NCBI RefSeq assembly: GCF_001645125.1
Contig: NZ_LXKA01000276.1
Span: 1 to 64,000, forward strand
Direction: 5' to 3'
DNA: 64,000 nucleotides
Source of the DNA: Paraburkholderia ginsengiterrae
Lineage (GTDB): Bacteria > Pseudomonadota > Gammaproteobacteria > Burkholderiales > Burkholderiaceae
Of this stretch, positions 27,314 through 36,805 are shown piece after piece (position 1 is the first letter of the stretch; every line of letters starts with the position of its first letter). The translations under genes and the position numbers were made by a program. The notes beneath the pieces are model-generated. The model saw nothing but the letters and a program-made list of their open reading frames with translations. It did no database searches and was not told where the DNA came from.

Positions 27314-28443
27314 CACCGGGGTGCGGTCGACGGCGCGCCGCCCGCCGCGCGCCACGTGTCACGTGCGAGGCACAGGTCGGCCCAGGCCTTCGCCTTGTCG
27401 GGCAGGCTGCGCAACAGGTACGCCGGGTGATACGTGACGATCACCGGCACTCCTTCGTATTCGTGCACGCGGCCACGCAGCGACGAAATGCTTGCGTCGG
27501 TTTTCAGCAGGCTCTGCGCGGCAAAGCGACCGAGCGCGACGATCAGCTTCGGCTTGACCAGCGCGACCTGGCGTTGCAGATAAGGCTCGCAACGCGCGAC
27601 TTCGTCCGGCTCGGGATTGCGGTTGCCAGGCGGGCGGCACTTGATCACGTTGGCGATATAGACATTGGTGTCGCGCGCGAGCGCGAGCGAACGCAGCATG
27701 CTGTCGAGCAGCTTGCCCGCCTGGCCGACGAACGGCTCGCCCTGACGGTCCTCGTTCTCGCCCGGGGCTTCGCCGATCAGCATCCAGTCGGCGTTGCGAT
27801 CGCCGACGCCAAACACCGTGTTCGTCCGCTTCTCGCACAGGCGGCAATTTTCACAAGCGGCGACGCGCGCGCTCAGTGCATCCCAGTCGAGCGTGTGGAT
27901 GGCCGGTGCCGCGGGGGCTTGCTGGCGCGCTTCAGACGGCGCGTGAGCCGGCAGGTCGTCGAACCATGCGAAGTCGTCGTCGGGCGGTGGTCCGTCGAAC
28001 GCGGGCGGCTCAGCAGGGCGCGATTGCTGCGCGGGCTCGCTTGGGCGCGGGCGGGCGTCAGGCTGGCGCTCGTCGAGTCGTTCACGTGCGTTAGCTGCGG
28101 ACGGTGACTGGTCGGCACGAACAGCCGCACGGCGCTCGTCTGGCGGTGATGGGACATCGGCTTGCTCGTCAACTCGCTGATCGGTCCGCTGAACGGCTCG
28201 CTGAATCGTCTGTTCACTGGCTTGCCGCTCCTCGCCCGCACGCACAACCGGCCGTGCGGTGACCGGTGGTAGCACGGCGGCATGCGGCTCGGACACCTCG
28301 TCACGCGCATCTGCACGGCCGGTGTTCTGCTCAGCACCGGCCTGCTGCCCGTCCGCGGCCGTCTCCCGCGCCGGCGCCATTCCACGTCGCACCCACAGCG
28401 GCGCGAGTCCGAACTCTTCCAGTACCGATTCATGCAGCGCCAT
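27313..28443 (-). CDS. family 4 uracil-DNA glycosylase with 4Fe-4S cluster
   Basis: Removes uracil from DNA. The catalytic domain (about 190-370) contains CENCRLCEKR, GEAPGENEDRQGEPFVGQAG, the KCRPPGNRNPEPDE segment and a later VTYHPAYLLR motif. The cysteines in CENCRLC, KCRPP and RCEPY are the expected four cluster ligands. Residues 25-185 are a low-complexity linker rich in Ala, Arg, Pro, Asp and Gln, unusual for a glycosylase. ATG 28443 was preferred over 28461 because the block overlaps; it begins inside the end of rimI. The shared operon with tsaB and rimI is common in betaproteobacteria. Confidence 0.9.
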   Translation of the reverse strand: MALHESVLEEFGLAPLWVRRGMAPARETAADGQQAGAEQNTGRADARDEVSEPHAAVLPPVTARPVVRAGEERQASEQTIQRAVQRTDQRVDEQADVPSPPDERRAAVRADQSPSAANARERLDERQPDARPRPSEPAQQSRPAEPPAFDGPPPDDDFAWFDDLPAHAPSEARQQAPAAPAIHTLDWDALSARVAACENCRLCEKRTNTVFGVGDRNADWMLIGEAPGENEDRQGEPFVGQAGKLLDSMLRSLALARDTNVYIANVIKCRPPGNRNPEPDEVARCEPYLQRQVALVKPKLIVALGRFAAQSLLKTDASISSLRGRVHEYEGVPVIVTYHPAYLLRSLPDKAKAWADLCLARDTWRAAGGAPSTAPR

Positions 28444-28924
28444 CCGCGCCCTCCGTAGCAAACGAGAAACGCATCACAATGGCGTCCTCCCGGCTGCGAT
28501 GCCTCGCCGGATAATAGTTCTTGCGCCGGCCGATCGACGCAAAGCCGAAGCGTTCATAGAGGCGGATCGCCCGATGATTCGACGGCCGCACTTCGAGCAG
28601 CAGTCCCTCGAGTTTTTCGGCGCGAGTAATCCGCACCGCTTCGCGCAACAGCGCGAGCCCGGCACCAGCGCCCTGCGCGGCGGGTGTCACGCACAGATTG
28701 AGCAGATGCATTTCATCGACGACCGGCATCAGCACGCAATAGCCGATCAGCGTGCCCGTGACATGCCGCAGACAGATGCCGAAATAGCCGTTGCGCAGCG
28801 AGTCGCCGAAGTTGCCCCGGCTCCACGGAAACTCATAAGCGATTTTCTCGATGGCGGCGACTTCGTCCAGGTCGCCTTCGGTCATCGGCGACATGTAGCG
28901 GTCCGCGAGCAACACCCCGCTCAT
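28430..28924 (-). CDS. rimI: ribosomal protein bS18 N-alpha-acetyltransferase
   Basis: GNAT acetyltransferase that acetylates the N-terminal Ala of S18 in E. coli. It has the acetyl-CoA motif VTPAAQGAGAGLALLREA and, after it, EVRPSNHRAIRLYERFGF and RKNYYPA, all typical of RimI. Length 164 aa. The ATG overlaps the tsaB stop as ATGA. tsaB-rimI adjacency is widespread and supports the assignment. Confidence 0.92.
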   Translation of the reverse strand: MSGVLLADRYMSPMTEGDLDEVAAIEKIAYEFPWSRGNFGDSLRNGYFGICLRHVTGTLIGYCVLMPVVDEMHLLNLCVTPAAQGAGAGLALLREAVRITRAEKLEGLLLEVRPSNHRAIRLYERFGFASIGRRKNYYPARHRSREDAIVMRFSFATEGADGAA

Positions 28925-29760
28925 TGCCGGCCCTCGCCATCAGACGCGTCATGCGCGGGATGTTCAGTTCGTGCGGATTGTGCGGATTCAGCGGCGCGCG
29001 CGGCCTGTTCGGTTTTCCCGGCCATCCGCTCAGCGGTGGTCTGCGCGACCTTGTCCCGCACGTATTCCGGCGCGGCCTGGTCGGCCGGCACCGTACGTCC
29101 GGCACGCAGCGCGCGCAACGCCGCGTGCGCGAGCGGCACCGCATGCGGCAGCGCTTCACCATCGACGCTTCGCGCGGCGGCGACCGCCGGCAATCGCGTG
29201 CCGAATGCCGCCGCGGCGTTGCCCGCCAGCGTGAATGGCACGTCCGGCAGCACGAGCCGCTCCGGCGCATCCAAGGAAGCCGTCTGAACCGTGCGCCATT
29301 CGCCTTGCGTTTCGTCCCAGCTGTAATCAGCCCAGTAGACCTCGTCCATGCGGGCGTCGAGCGCGGCAAGCACGCGCGTCGCCGCTGGATCGCGCAGCCG
29401 GGCGCTTTCCGCGCAGGCCAGCAGCGTGCTGACGGGGACGACCGGCAGATTCAGGCCGAACGCAAGACCTTGGGCAACGCCGGTCGCCGTGCGCAGACCG
29501 GTGAACGAACCGGGGCCGGCGCCGAAGGCGATGGCGTCGCATTCCGCCAGCGTCAGGCCGGCTTCGTCGAAAAGTTCGCGGATGGCGGGTAGCAGGCGCG
29601 TGCTGGAGACCGCGCCGGTTTGCTCGTGGCGCACCCAGAGCCGCACAGCGGCAGGCGTTGTTCCGGCGGCATCGCCACCTGCATTGCCGGCAGCGGACAG
29701 AAGCGCCACCGAGCTGAATTCGTCCGAAGTATCGAGGGCAAGGAGCACAGTTTGAGTCAT
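28921..29760 (-). CDS. tsaB: tRNA threonylcarbamoyladenosine biosynthesis protein TsaB
   Basis: Actin-like ATPase-fold partner of TsaD and TsaE in t6A37 modification of ANN-decoding tRNAs. The N-terminal LLALDTSDEFSSVAL, then LLPAIRELFDEAGLT and FGAGPGSFTGLRTATGVAQG are family motifs. The ATG at 29760 was chosen over 29865 because the upstream residues are not conserved-looking (279 aa). The C-terminal 45 residues are an Ala/Arg/Glu-rich tail longer than in E. coli. First gene of the four-gene overlapping block. Confidence 0.93.
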   Translation of the reverse strand: MTQTVLLALDTSDEFSSVALLSAAGNAGGDAAGTTPAAVRLWVRHEQTGAVSSTRLLPAIRELFDEAGLTLAECDAIAFGAGPGSFTGLRTATGVAQGLAFGLNLPVVPVSTLLACAESARLRDPAATRVLAALDARMDEVYWADYSWDETQGEWRTVQTASLDAPERLVLPDVPFTLAGNAAAAFGTRLPAVAAARSVDGEALPHAVPLAHAALRALRAGRTVPADQAAPEYVRDKVAQTTAERMAGKTEQAARAAESAQSARTEHPAHDASDGEGRQ

Positions 29761-29920
29761 GGACCGTATTGTAATCGGCGCGGCGCGCGCAGATGTGGTT
29801 TGGGTCGCCCCCCGGCTCGCCGGGCGGTGTTTGGAATAAGCCCTCGGCCCCGCGGCGGGATGCAATTGCTATGATCGTCAGCCAACCTTAACCCCAACCC
29901 GCCCGGCGGGCAAAACGACC

Positions 29921-30190
29921 ATGACCGACATCAACACGCAGTTCACCCAGGCCCAGGACGATGTGAAGCAGCTGCCGGAGCGGCCGGGCAACCTGACGCT
30001 GCTGCGTCTCTATGCCCTCTTCAAGCAGGCTAGCGAAGGCGACGTTCACGGCGACAAGCCCGGCTTCACCGACATCGTCGGCAAATACAAGTACGACGCG
30101 TGGGCGGCGCTCAAGGGCACCGCGCAGGACGCCGCCAAGCAGCAATACGTCGAGCTCGTCGAATCGCTCAAAAGCGGCGCGTCGGCCTGA
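29921..30190 (+). CDS. acyl-CoA-binding protein
   Basis: An 89-aa four-helix ACBP-domain protein that binds medium- and long-chain acyl-CoA esters. Conserved segments are LRLYALFKQASEGD, GKYKYDAWAALKG and the C-terminal AAKQQYVELVESL; the Tyr, Lys and Trp ligands of the CoA moiety are all present. It is an independent cytoplasmic gene between divergent tsaB and the helicase. ACBPs are patchy in bacteria but common in Burkholderiales. Confidence 0.92.
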   Translation: MTDINTQFTQAQDDVKQLPERPGNLTLLRLYALFKQASEGDVHGDKPGFTDIVGKYKYDAWAALKGTAQDAAKQQYVELVESLKSGASA

Positions 30191-30649
30191 ACGGGCTTCA
30201 TGAACCGGCCCTGATTCGAGCGCTGCCGGCCCTTGAGGCCGACCGGCCGGGCGCCCGCAGCGCGGCCGGTGCAAACTTTTTCGCTTGAGAAAACTCTTAA
30301 AAGTGGCGCAGTGCAGCAAAACCCTATACAATGCGGCCTGCGCTTCACTGCTTTGCCCGGCTCGTCTCCAGCGGCCTTTGCGGCGCAGCGCCTCGTAGCG
30401 TTTAGCTCCAATCCAGTTTAGAACCTGTCCCCTCCTGCCTAGCCCCCTACGGGCGATCATGTCCCAGGCTGGCGGCACGCCGTGTTGGCATGTCGCATCC
30501 GATACAGCTTCTAACAAAAAGCTCGCCTTAATTGTCGCGAGCTGCCCCCGTTTTTCGATTTGCTCGCTGCTTCTTTGCTCGCTGAATCCGACGACTTGGG
30601 TATGCCGATTGGCGCCGACGTTTTAATTCCCTGTGTACCAAGGATTCTC
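30191..30649. other. intergenic region and long leader upstream of the DEAD-box helicase
   Basis: No gene seen. An 8-bp inverted repeat ACCGGCCG/CGGCCGGT (30242-30249 and 30263-30270) followed by five T may terminate the acyl-CoA-binding protein transcript. TATACAAT-like sequence near 30328 could be a -10 region for the helicase, leaving a leader of about 300 nt. Long leaders occur on cold-inducible RNA helicase genes, so this one deserves structure analysis. Confidence 0.45.
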
Positions 30650-32272
30650 ATGACTTCGAGCAACACCTCCAGCCCGTTGAACGCCATCGCCGATCAAGCC
30701 CTCGGTCTCGCCGACGCACCCGCACAAGCCGCAGCCGTTGCTGCCGCTCCGGAAGCCGTCGCCGCTGAAGCCGCAGCGCCCACCGGCCCGACGTTCGCGT
30801 CGCTCGGTCTTTCCGCGGATGTCGTCTCCGCGCTGACCGCCGCTGGTTATCAGAACCCGACGCCGGTTCAGCAACGCGCGATCCCCGCCGGTATCGCCGG
30901 CCGCGATCTGCTGGTTTCGAGCCCGACCGGTTCGGGCAAGACCGCCGCGTTCATGCTGCCCGCCATCGAGCGTTTCTCGCAACTGCAAAAGGCGCAAGCC
31001 AGCCAGCCGCGCGAACCGCGTCCGGCTGACGGCAACCGTGGCCGCCGGCCGCAGCCGGTTGCCCGTCCGACCATGCTGGTTCTGACGCCGACTCGCGAAC
31101 TCGCGATGCAGGTCACCACCGCCGCCGCCACGTACGGCAAGCACCTCAAGCGCCTGCGCACCGTCAGCATTCTGGGCGGCGTCGCTTACGGCCAGCAATT
31201 GATGCTGCTCGCCAAGAATCCGGAAATCCTGGTCGCCACGCCGGGCCGTCTGATCGACCACCTGGAACGCGGCCGCATCGATCTGTCGCAACTGCAGATC
31301 CTCGTGCTCGACGAAGCCGACCGCATGCTCGACATGGGCTTCATCGAAGACATCGAAACGATCGTTGCCGCGACGCCGGCCACGCGCCAGACCATGCTGT
31401 TCTCGGCCACGCTCGACGGCAAGATCGGTTCGCTGACGAGCCGCCTGCTGAAGGATCCGGAGCGTATCGAGATCGTTCAGCGTCTGGAACAACGTACCAA
31501 CATCGCGCAAACCGTCCACTACGTCGACGACCGCGATCACAAGGATCGTCTGCTGGACCATCTGCTGCGTGATGAAGGCCTCGACCAGGCTATCGTTTTC
31601 ACGGCAACCAAGATGGACGCCGACCAGCTGGCCGGCCGTCTGGCCGACGCCGGTTTCGAATCGGCAGCTCTCCACGGCGATCTGCCGCAAGGCGCGCGCA
31701 ACCGCACGATCAAGGCCTTGCGCGAGCGTCGCGTGCGCGTGCTGGTGGCAACGGACGTCGCCGCTCGCGGTATCGACATCCCGGGCATCACGCACGTGTT
31801 CAACTACGACCTGCCGAAGTTCGCTGAAGACTACGTGCACCGCATCGGCCGTACCGGCCGTGCCGGCCGCTCGGGTATCGCGGTGAGCCTCGTGCATCAC
31901 GCGGAACAGGGCGCGCTCAAGCGTATCGAGCGCTTCGTGCGCACCCCGCTGCCGGTCAACGTCGTCGAAGGCTTCGAGCCGCGCAAGTCGGCTCCGTCGG
32001 GCAACGGCCGTCCTGGCTTTGGCGGCCGCGGCCGTCCGGGCGGTGGCAACGGCGGTGGCCGTCGCTTCGGTAGCGGTTCGGGCAAGCCGGCCGGTAACGG
32101 CGGCGGTTCGCGCAGCGGCAGCGGTGGCGGCTGGGCCGGCAAGTCGGCTGGCGGCGGCTCGCGTGAAGGCGGCTTCGGTGGCGGTTCGCGTGAAGGCTAC
32201 GGCGGTTCGCGTGACGGCGGCTACGGCGCACGCCGCAGCGACGGCCCGCGTACGGCTCGCCGCGGCAGCTAA
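30650..32272 (+). CDS. DEAD-box ATP-dependent RNA helicase, RhlE-like
   Basis: Unwinds RNA in ribosome assembly or decay. The order is Q motif with NPTPVQQRAIP, motif I SPTGSGKT, Ia PTRELAMQ, Ib TPGRLIDHLERG, II DEADRMLDMGF, III SATLDG and VI HRIGRTGRAG. An Ala/Glu/Pro-rich N-terminal extension of about 45 residues precedes the core, and a Gly/Ser/Arg-rich RNA-binding tail (about 445-540) follows. Start ATG 30650 has AAGGA ten bases upstream and was chosen over 30560. The tail favours RhlE over DeaD, which carries a folded RNA-recognition domain. Confidence 0.92.
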   Translation: MTSSNTSSPLNAIADQALGLADAPAQAAAVAAAPEAVAAEAAAPTGPTFASLGLSADVVSALTAAGYQNPTPVQQRAIPAGIAGRDLLVSSPTGSGKTAAFMLPAIERFSQLQKAQASQPREPRPADGNRGRRPQPVARPTMLVLTPTRELAMQVTTAAATYGKHLKRLRTVSILGGVAYGQQLMLLAKNPEILVATPGRLIDHLERGRIDLSQLQILVLDEADRMLDMGFIEDIETIVAATPATRQTMLFSATLDGKIGSLTSRLLKDPERIEIVQRLEQRTNIAQTVHYVDDRDHKDRLLDHLLRDEGLDQAIVFTATKMDADQLAGRLADAGFESAALHGDLPQGARNRTIKALRERRVRVLVATDVAARGIDIPGITHVFNYDLPKFAEDYVHRIGRTGRAGRSGIAVSLVHHAEQGALKRIERFVRTPLPVNVVEGFEPRKSAPSGNGRPGFGGRGRPGGGNGGGRRFGSGSGKPAGNGGGSRSGSGGGWAGKSAGGGSREGGFGGGSREGYGGSRDGGYGARRSDGPRTARRGS

Positions 32273-32286
32273 GCGAGGTCAGTCAG

Positions 32287-32318
32287 AAAAAACCGGTGCT
32301 CAGGCACCGGTTTTTTTT
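32287..32318 (+). terminator. rho-independent terminator after the RNA helicase
   Basis: Stem ACCGGTGC/GCACCGGT (32292-32299 and 32304-32311) with loop TCAG, followed by an eight-T tract. Confidence 0.95.
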
Positions 32319-32624
32319 CGTCCGTACTCCAGCACGCCCCAAATTTCACGATGTGGAAAATTTTTTTAAGTCGTAAAAAATCGTGCTGCACGGCACAAGA
32401 CGACCTATTGCAAGATGGAAAAAATCATTGCGCAATGCGAAACACACAATCCAATACATTGATTTAAAACAGAAATAAATATTGGAAAAACGCTTGGTGG
32501 CGACTACTGCGCGACCATTGATTTGCCTAGACTCTTATATAAGAGTTCGCGAAACGAAACGCCTAACAGGCCAGACGCTTTGACGAACGCATATTCGCTC
32601 ATCCAGGCAACCAAGGAGCCCGTC
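32319..32624. promoter_or_regulatory. aceA upstream region with two perfect palindromes
   Basis: AT-rich compared with its surroundings. It holds CATTGCGCAATG (32426-32437) and ACTCTTATATAAGAGT (32531-32546), both perfect palindromes. The second is 78 nt before the aceA ATG and overlaps TATATAAG that could serve as -10. TTGATT at 32518 may be part of a -35. These are good operator candidates for control of the glyoxylate shunt; the regulator is not identified. Confidence 0.6.
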
Positions 32625-33929
<1,305 letters not shown>

Positions 33930-34121
33930 GCAACACTGCGGTCTGATCGCGGGAACCAGGCAAACAGACGGTCAAACGGCTTCGCGAGAGAGCCGCCGTC
34001 ACAGGGAGAGCCGGGCCGTCGGAGCGTGCGTTGAACAGCGCCGACGGCGGAAATCCGGCAGCGGAATCTGGGAGACGGGGGGACAAAAGCCAGCACAACC
34101 CATTGTGCGGCGAACACAGTG

Positions 34122-34152
34122 CGCGCCGGCTTCACCGCCGGCGCGTTTTTTT
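34122..34152 (+). terminator. rho-independent terminator after aceA
   Basis: Stem CGCGCCGGC/GCCGGCGCG (34122-34130 and 34137-34145) with loop TTCACC, then seven T. It lies about 190 nt past the aceA stop. Confidence 0.9.
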
Positions 34153-34193
34153 CGACGCGCGCGAGGTGCTGGACGCTGCGTACGCCGGGCCAT

Positions 34194-34628
34194 TCAGCGA
34201 TACACGATCACCGGAATCTTCGTATGCGTCAGTACCCGCTGCGTTTCGGTGCCGATGAGCAGGCTACCGAGACGACGACGTCCGTGCGACGCCATGAAGA
34301 TCACGTCGCAGGCGCCCCGCTCCGCCGCTTCGATAATGCCGAGATACGGTGCCGGGTGCACGCTGGTACGGCTGTCGACGGAGACACCGACGCGGTGCGC
34401 GGCCAGTTCCACCTCGCGCAGATGCACCCGCGCTTCGCGCTCGCTGCGTTCGAGAAATTCGGAGGGCGGTTCGATCGCCACGTCGGAGAACGGCGAGTAC
34501 GGATATTGCGGCAGACACGCATACGCGGTGATGCGCGCGTTGACTGCCTGAGCGAGATCGATGGCGCCGTTGATCGCCTTGCGCGACAGGTCTGAACCGT
34601 CGGTCGGAACCAGGATGTGCCTGAACAT
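34194..34628 (-). CDS. universal stress protein UspA family
   Basis: A 144-aa Rossmann-like protein beginning MFRHILVPTDGSDLSRKAI, the usual Usp start. The ATP-binding tail pattern is seen in MASHGRRRLGSLLIGTETQRV, with the final VLTHTKIPVIV strand. ATG 34628 has GGAGGG at good spacing and was preferred to the 34691 extension. Such proteins respond to stress or starvation; the exact role is unknown. It is convergent with aceA. Confidence 0.92.
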   Translation of the reverse strand: MFRHILVPTDGSDLSRKAINGAIDLAQAVNARITAYACLPQYPYSPFSDVAIEPPSEFLERSEREARVHLREVELAAHRVGVSVDSRTSVHPAPYLGIIEAAERGACDVIFMASHGRRRLGSLLIGTETQRVLTHTKIPVIVYR

Positions 34629-34828
34629 ATTGCCCTCCGTCGCCGGCTGCGCGCAGCGCGGCGTCTGCGTCCAACAAGGCTCGGCGTGCAAGCCGCTTCA
34701 ATCGATTGTAGGTCGCGGAAATGCGGGCATGGATTCGCCGAGGGTCTGTCCGCATATCGGAAACCCCCTGTTCGCGGCGCCGTCGCCGTTGGGCAAGGCC
34801 TCGCGCTGCCGGTCAGCGCCGGCCGGCG

Positions 34829-35731
34829 TCAGCCCCAGTAGCCGGGATGGCCGTACGTATGCTTGAGAAAATCCAGGAACAGTCTCACCCTCAGCGGCAA
34901 ATGGCGGCGCTGCGGGAACACCGCATGAATGCCGATGGGCGGCGCCGCGAACTCGTCGAGCACGCTCACGAGCCGGCCGGCCGCGATATCCGTGCCCACC
35001 TCCCACCACGATCGCCACGCGAGGCCGTAGCCCTCGAGACACCACTCGTGCAGGACCGCGCCGTCCGAACACTCCATCGTGCCGGACACCTTGATCGAGA
35101 CGACCTTGTCGTCGTGCTGGAACACCCAGCCGCGTTGCTGGTTGGCGCTCGCCCCGAGAGCCAGGCAGTTGTGGTGCGCCAGGTCGGCGAGGCTGTGCGG
35201 CGCGCCGCGCCGGCTCAGATACGACGGCGACGCCACGCACACACGTCGGTTCTCGCCGAGCTTGAGCGATACCAGCGACGAGTCCGGCAGTTCGCCGAGG
35301 CGCACCGCGCAATCGAACCCCTCGTTGACCAGATCGACGAGGCGGTCGGACAGATCGAGCGTGATCGACACGTCCGGATGCGCAACCGTGAAAGCGGGCA
35401 CCAGCGGCGCCACGTGCCGGCGTCCGAAACCCGCCGGCGCGGAGAGCCGCAAATGGCCGCTCGCTTTCACACCGCCCGCCGAGACGCTGGCTTCGGCGTT
35501 CTGCATGTCGTGAATGATGCGCTGGCAGTCTTCGAGAAAGGCCGAGCCTTCGAAGGTCAGCGTGATCTTGCGCGTGGTGCGTACCAGCAATTTGACGCCG
35601 AGGCGCTCCTCGAGCGCGTCGATGCGGCGGCCGATTATCGCCGGGGCGACGCCTTCGGCCGACGCCGCGGCGGACAGGCTGCCTTTAGCCGCGACGGTCA
35701 CGAAAGTCTCGATCTGCTTGAAACGGTCCAT
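34829..35731 (-). CDS. LysR-family transcriptional regulator
   Basis: A 300-aa regulator with an N-terminal winged helix-turn-helix (FVTVAAKGSLSAAASAEGVAPAI, then RRIDALEERLGVKLLVRTTR) and a C-terminal periplasmic-binding-like effector domain (about 90-295). ATG 35731 gives the usual MDRFKQIETF start; TTG 35737 is an alternative. It is divergent from the haloacid dehalogenase with a 176-nt shared control region bearing an inverted repeat, so it probably regulates that gene and possibly itself. The effector is unknown. Confidence 0.9.
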   Translation of the reverse strand: MDRFKQIETFVTVAAKGSLSAAASAEGVAPAIIGRRIDALEERLGVKLLVRTTRKITLTFEGSAFLEDCQRIIHDMQNAEASVSAGGVKASGHLRLSAPAGFGRRHVAPLVPAFTVAHPDVSITLDLSDRLVDLVNEGFDCAVRLGELPDSSLVSLKLGENRRVCVASPSYLSRRGAPHSLADLAHHNCLALGASANQQRGWVFQHDDKVVSIKVSGTMECSDGAVLHEWCLEGYGLAWRSWWEVGTDIAAGRLVSVLDEFAAPPIGIHAVFPQRRHLPLRVRLFLDFLKHTYGHPGYWG

Positions 35732-35830
35732 GAGCAATTGAAGCCGCGACGCCGCGAAGGTAGTCCCCTCGGAGTGGCGCGGGAAAGTGGTCGGTGCGCG
35801 TCAGATTAGGTGTATGAAAGTAAAAGATCA

Positions 35831-35876
35831 AGTGATGTTTAGCCTCTTTTTTAGCATAGAGCATCACTAATACAAT
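35831..35876 (+). promoter_or_regulatory. LysR/dehalogenase divergent control region
   Basis: AGTGATG (35831-35837) and CATCACT (35862-35868) form a perfect 7-bp inverted repeat with 24-nt spacer. TACAAT at 35871-35876 is a likely -10 for the dehalogenase, so a bound regulator would sit just upstream. The spacing resembles LysR-type activation sites, but no T-N11-A core is proven. Confidence 0.5.
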
Positions 35877-35907
35877 CCACCCTGACCTCTGATAGGAGCG
35901 CACGGCA

Positions 35908-36723
35908 ATGTCGGCCACAACGACACTCTTCCCTAAAGCAGTGATTTTCGACGCCTACGGCACGCTCTTCGACGTGCATTCGGTGATCGCTGCGGCAGAG
36001 CAGATGTTCCCCGGCCACGGCGACGCACTCTCGCAGTTGTGGCGGCAGAAACAGATCGAATACACGCAGTTGCGCACGCTGGCCGATCCGGCCGGTGCGC
36101 CCGGCACTCACTACCGGCCATTCTGGGACATTACGCTCGACGCGTTGCGCTTCGCCGCGAAGAAGCTTCAGCTCACGCTGGGCCGCACGGCCGAAAAGCG
36201 CCTGATGGACGAATACGCGTGCCTGTCCGCCTTCCCCGATGCCGTGCCCGCACTGCGCCAGTTGCGCGACGCGCCGTTCACTTCGGCGGCAGCCGCGGGC
36301 AGCGAGTCCGCTCTTCGCCCAGGTCTGGCAATTCTCTCGAACGGCAATCCGCAAATGCTCGACATCGCCGTGAAAAGCGCCGGCATGACGGGCCTGTTCG
36401 ACCACGTTCTTTCCGTCGACGCCGTGCGCGCCTACAAACCCTCGCCCGCCGCTTACACGCTCGGCACCCAGGCCTTCGGCGCGCAAGCGCGCGAGATCGT
36501 CTTCGTGTCGTCGAACGGCTGGGACGTGGCGGGCGCGACGTGGTTCGGCTTCACCACTTTCTGGCTCAACCGGCAAAACGCACCTGTCGAAGAACTGGGC
36601 GTCACGCCGCACGGCGCGGGCGGAGGCATGACCGATCTGCTCGCTTTTCTGAAAACCCCCGCGTCGCCCGGCCGCATCAACGGCCCCGGCGGAAACCGTC
36701 CGCGCCACAGCCCTGGCGCATGA
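35908..36723 (+). CDS. haloacid dehalogenase type II (HAD superfamily)
   Basis: Probable (S)-2-haloacid dehalogenase, which hydrolyses 2-haloalkanoates to hydroxyacids. Motif I is IFDAYGTLFDVHS with nucleophile Asp15; motif II AILSNGNP; motif III KPSPAAY; the SSNGWDVAGA segment is typical of type II dehalogenases. The C-terminal 25 residues are a Pro/Gly-rich tail. It is divergent from a LysR gene and only 82 nt before aceB, which suits a product such as glycolate entering glyoxylate metabolism. The substrate is inferred only from family and context. Confidence 0.87.
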   Translation: MSATTTLFPKAVIFDAYGTLFDVHSVIAAAEQMFPGHGDALSQLWRQKQIEYTQLRTLADPAGAPGTHYRPFWDITLDALRFAAKKLQLTLGRTAEKRLMDEYACLSAFPDAVPALRQLRDAPFTSAAAAGSESALRPGLAILSNGNPQMLDIAVKSAGMTGLFDHVLSVDAVRAYKPSPAAYTLGTQAFGAQAREIVFVSSNGWDVAGATWFGFTTFWLNRQNAPVEELGVTPHGAGGGMTDLLAFLKTPASPGRINGPGGNRPRHSPGA

Positions 36724-36805
36724 CGGCAACCGTTGGCTTCCACGACGTTCATCAACCGCACCTCAACATTTGCATCTTTGCAATCTGACCGACCAAGGAG
36801 AAAAC

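Noticed and set aside
30020-30190. Shadow frames over the acyl-CoA-binding protein
   Set aside because: The real gene is complete and matches the ACBP pattern; the others are frame-shifted copies.
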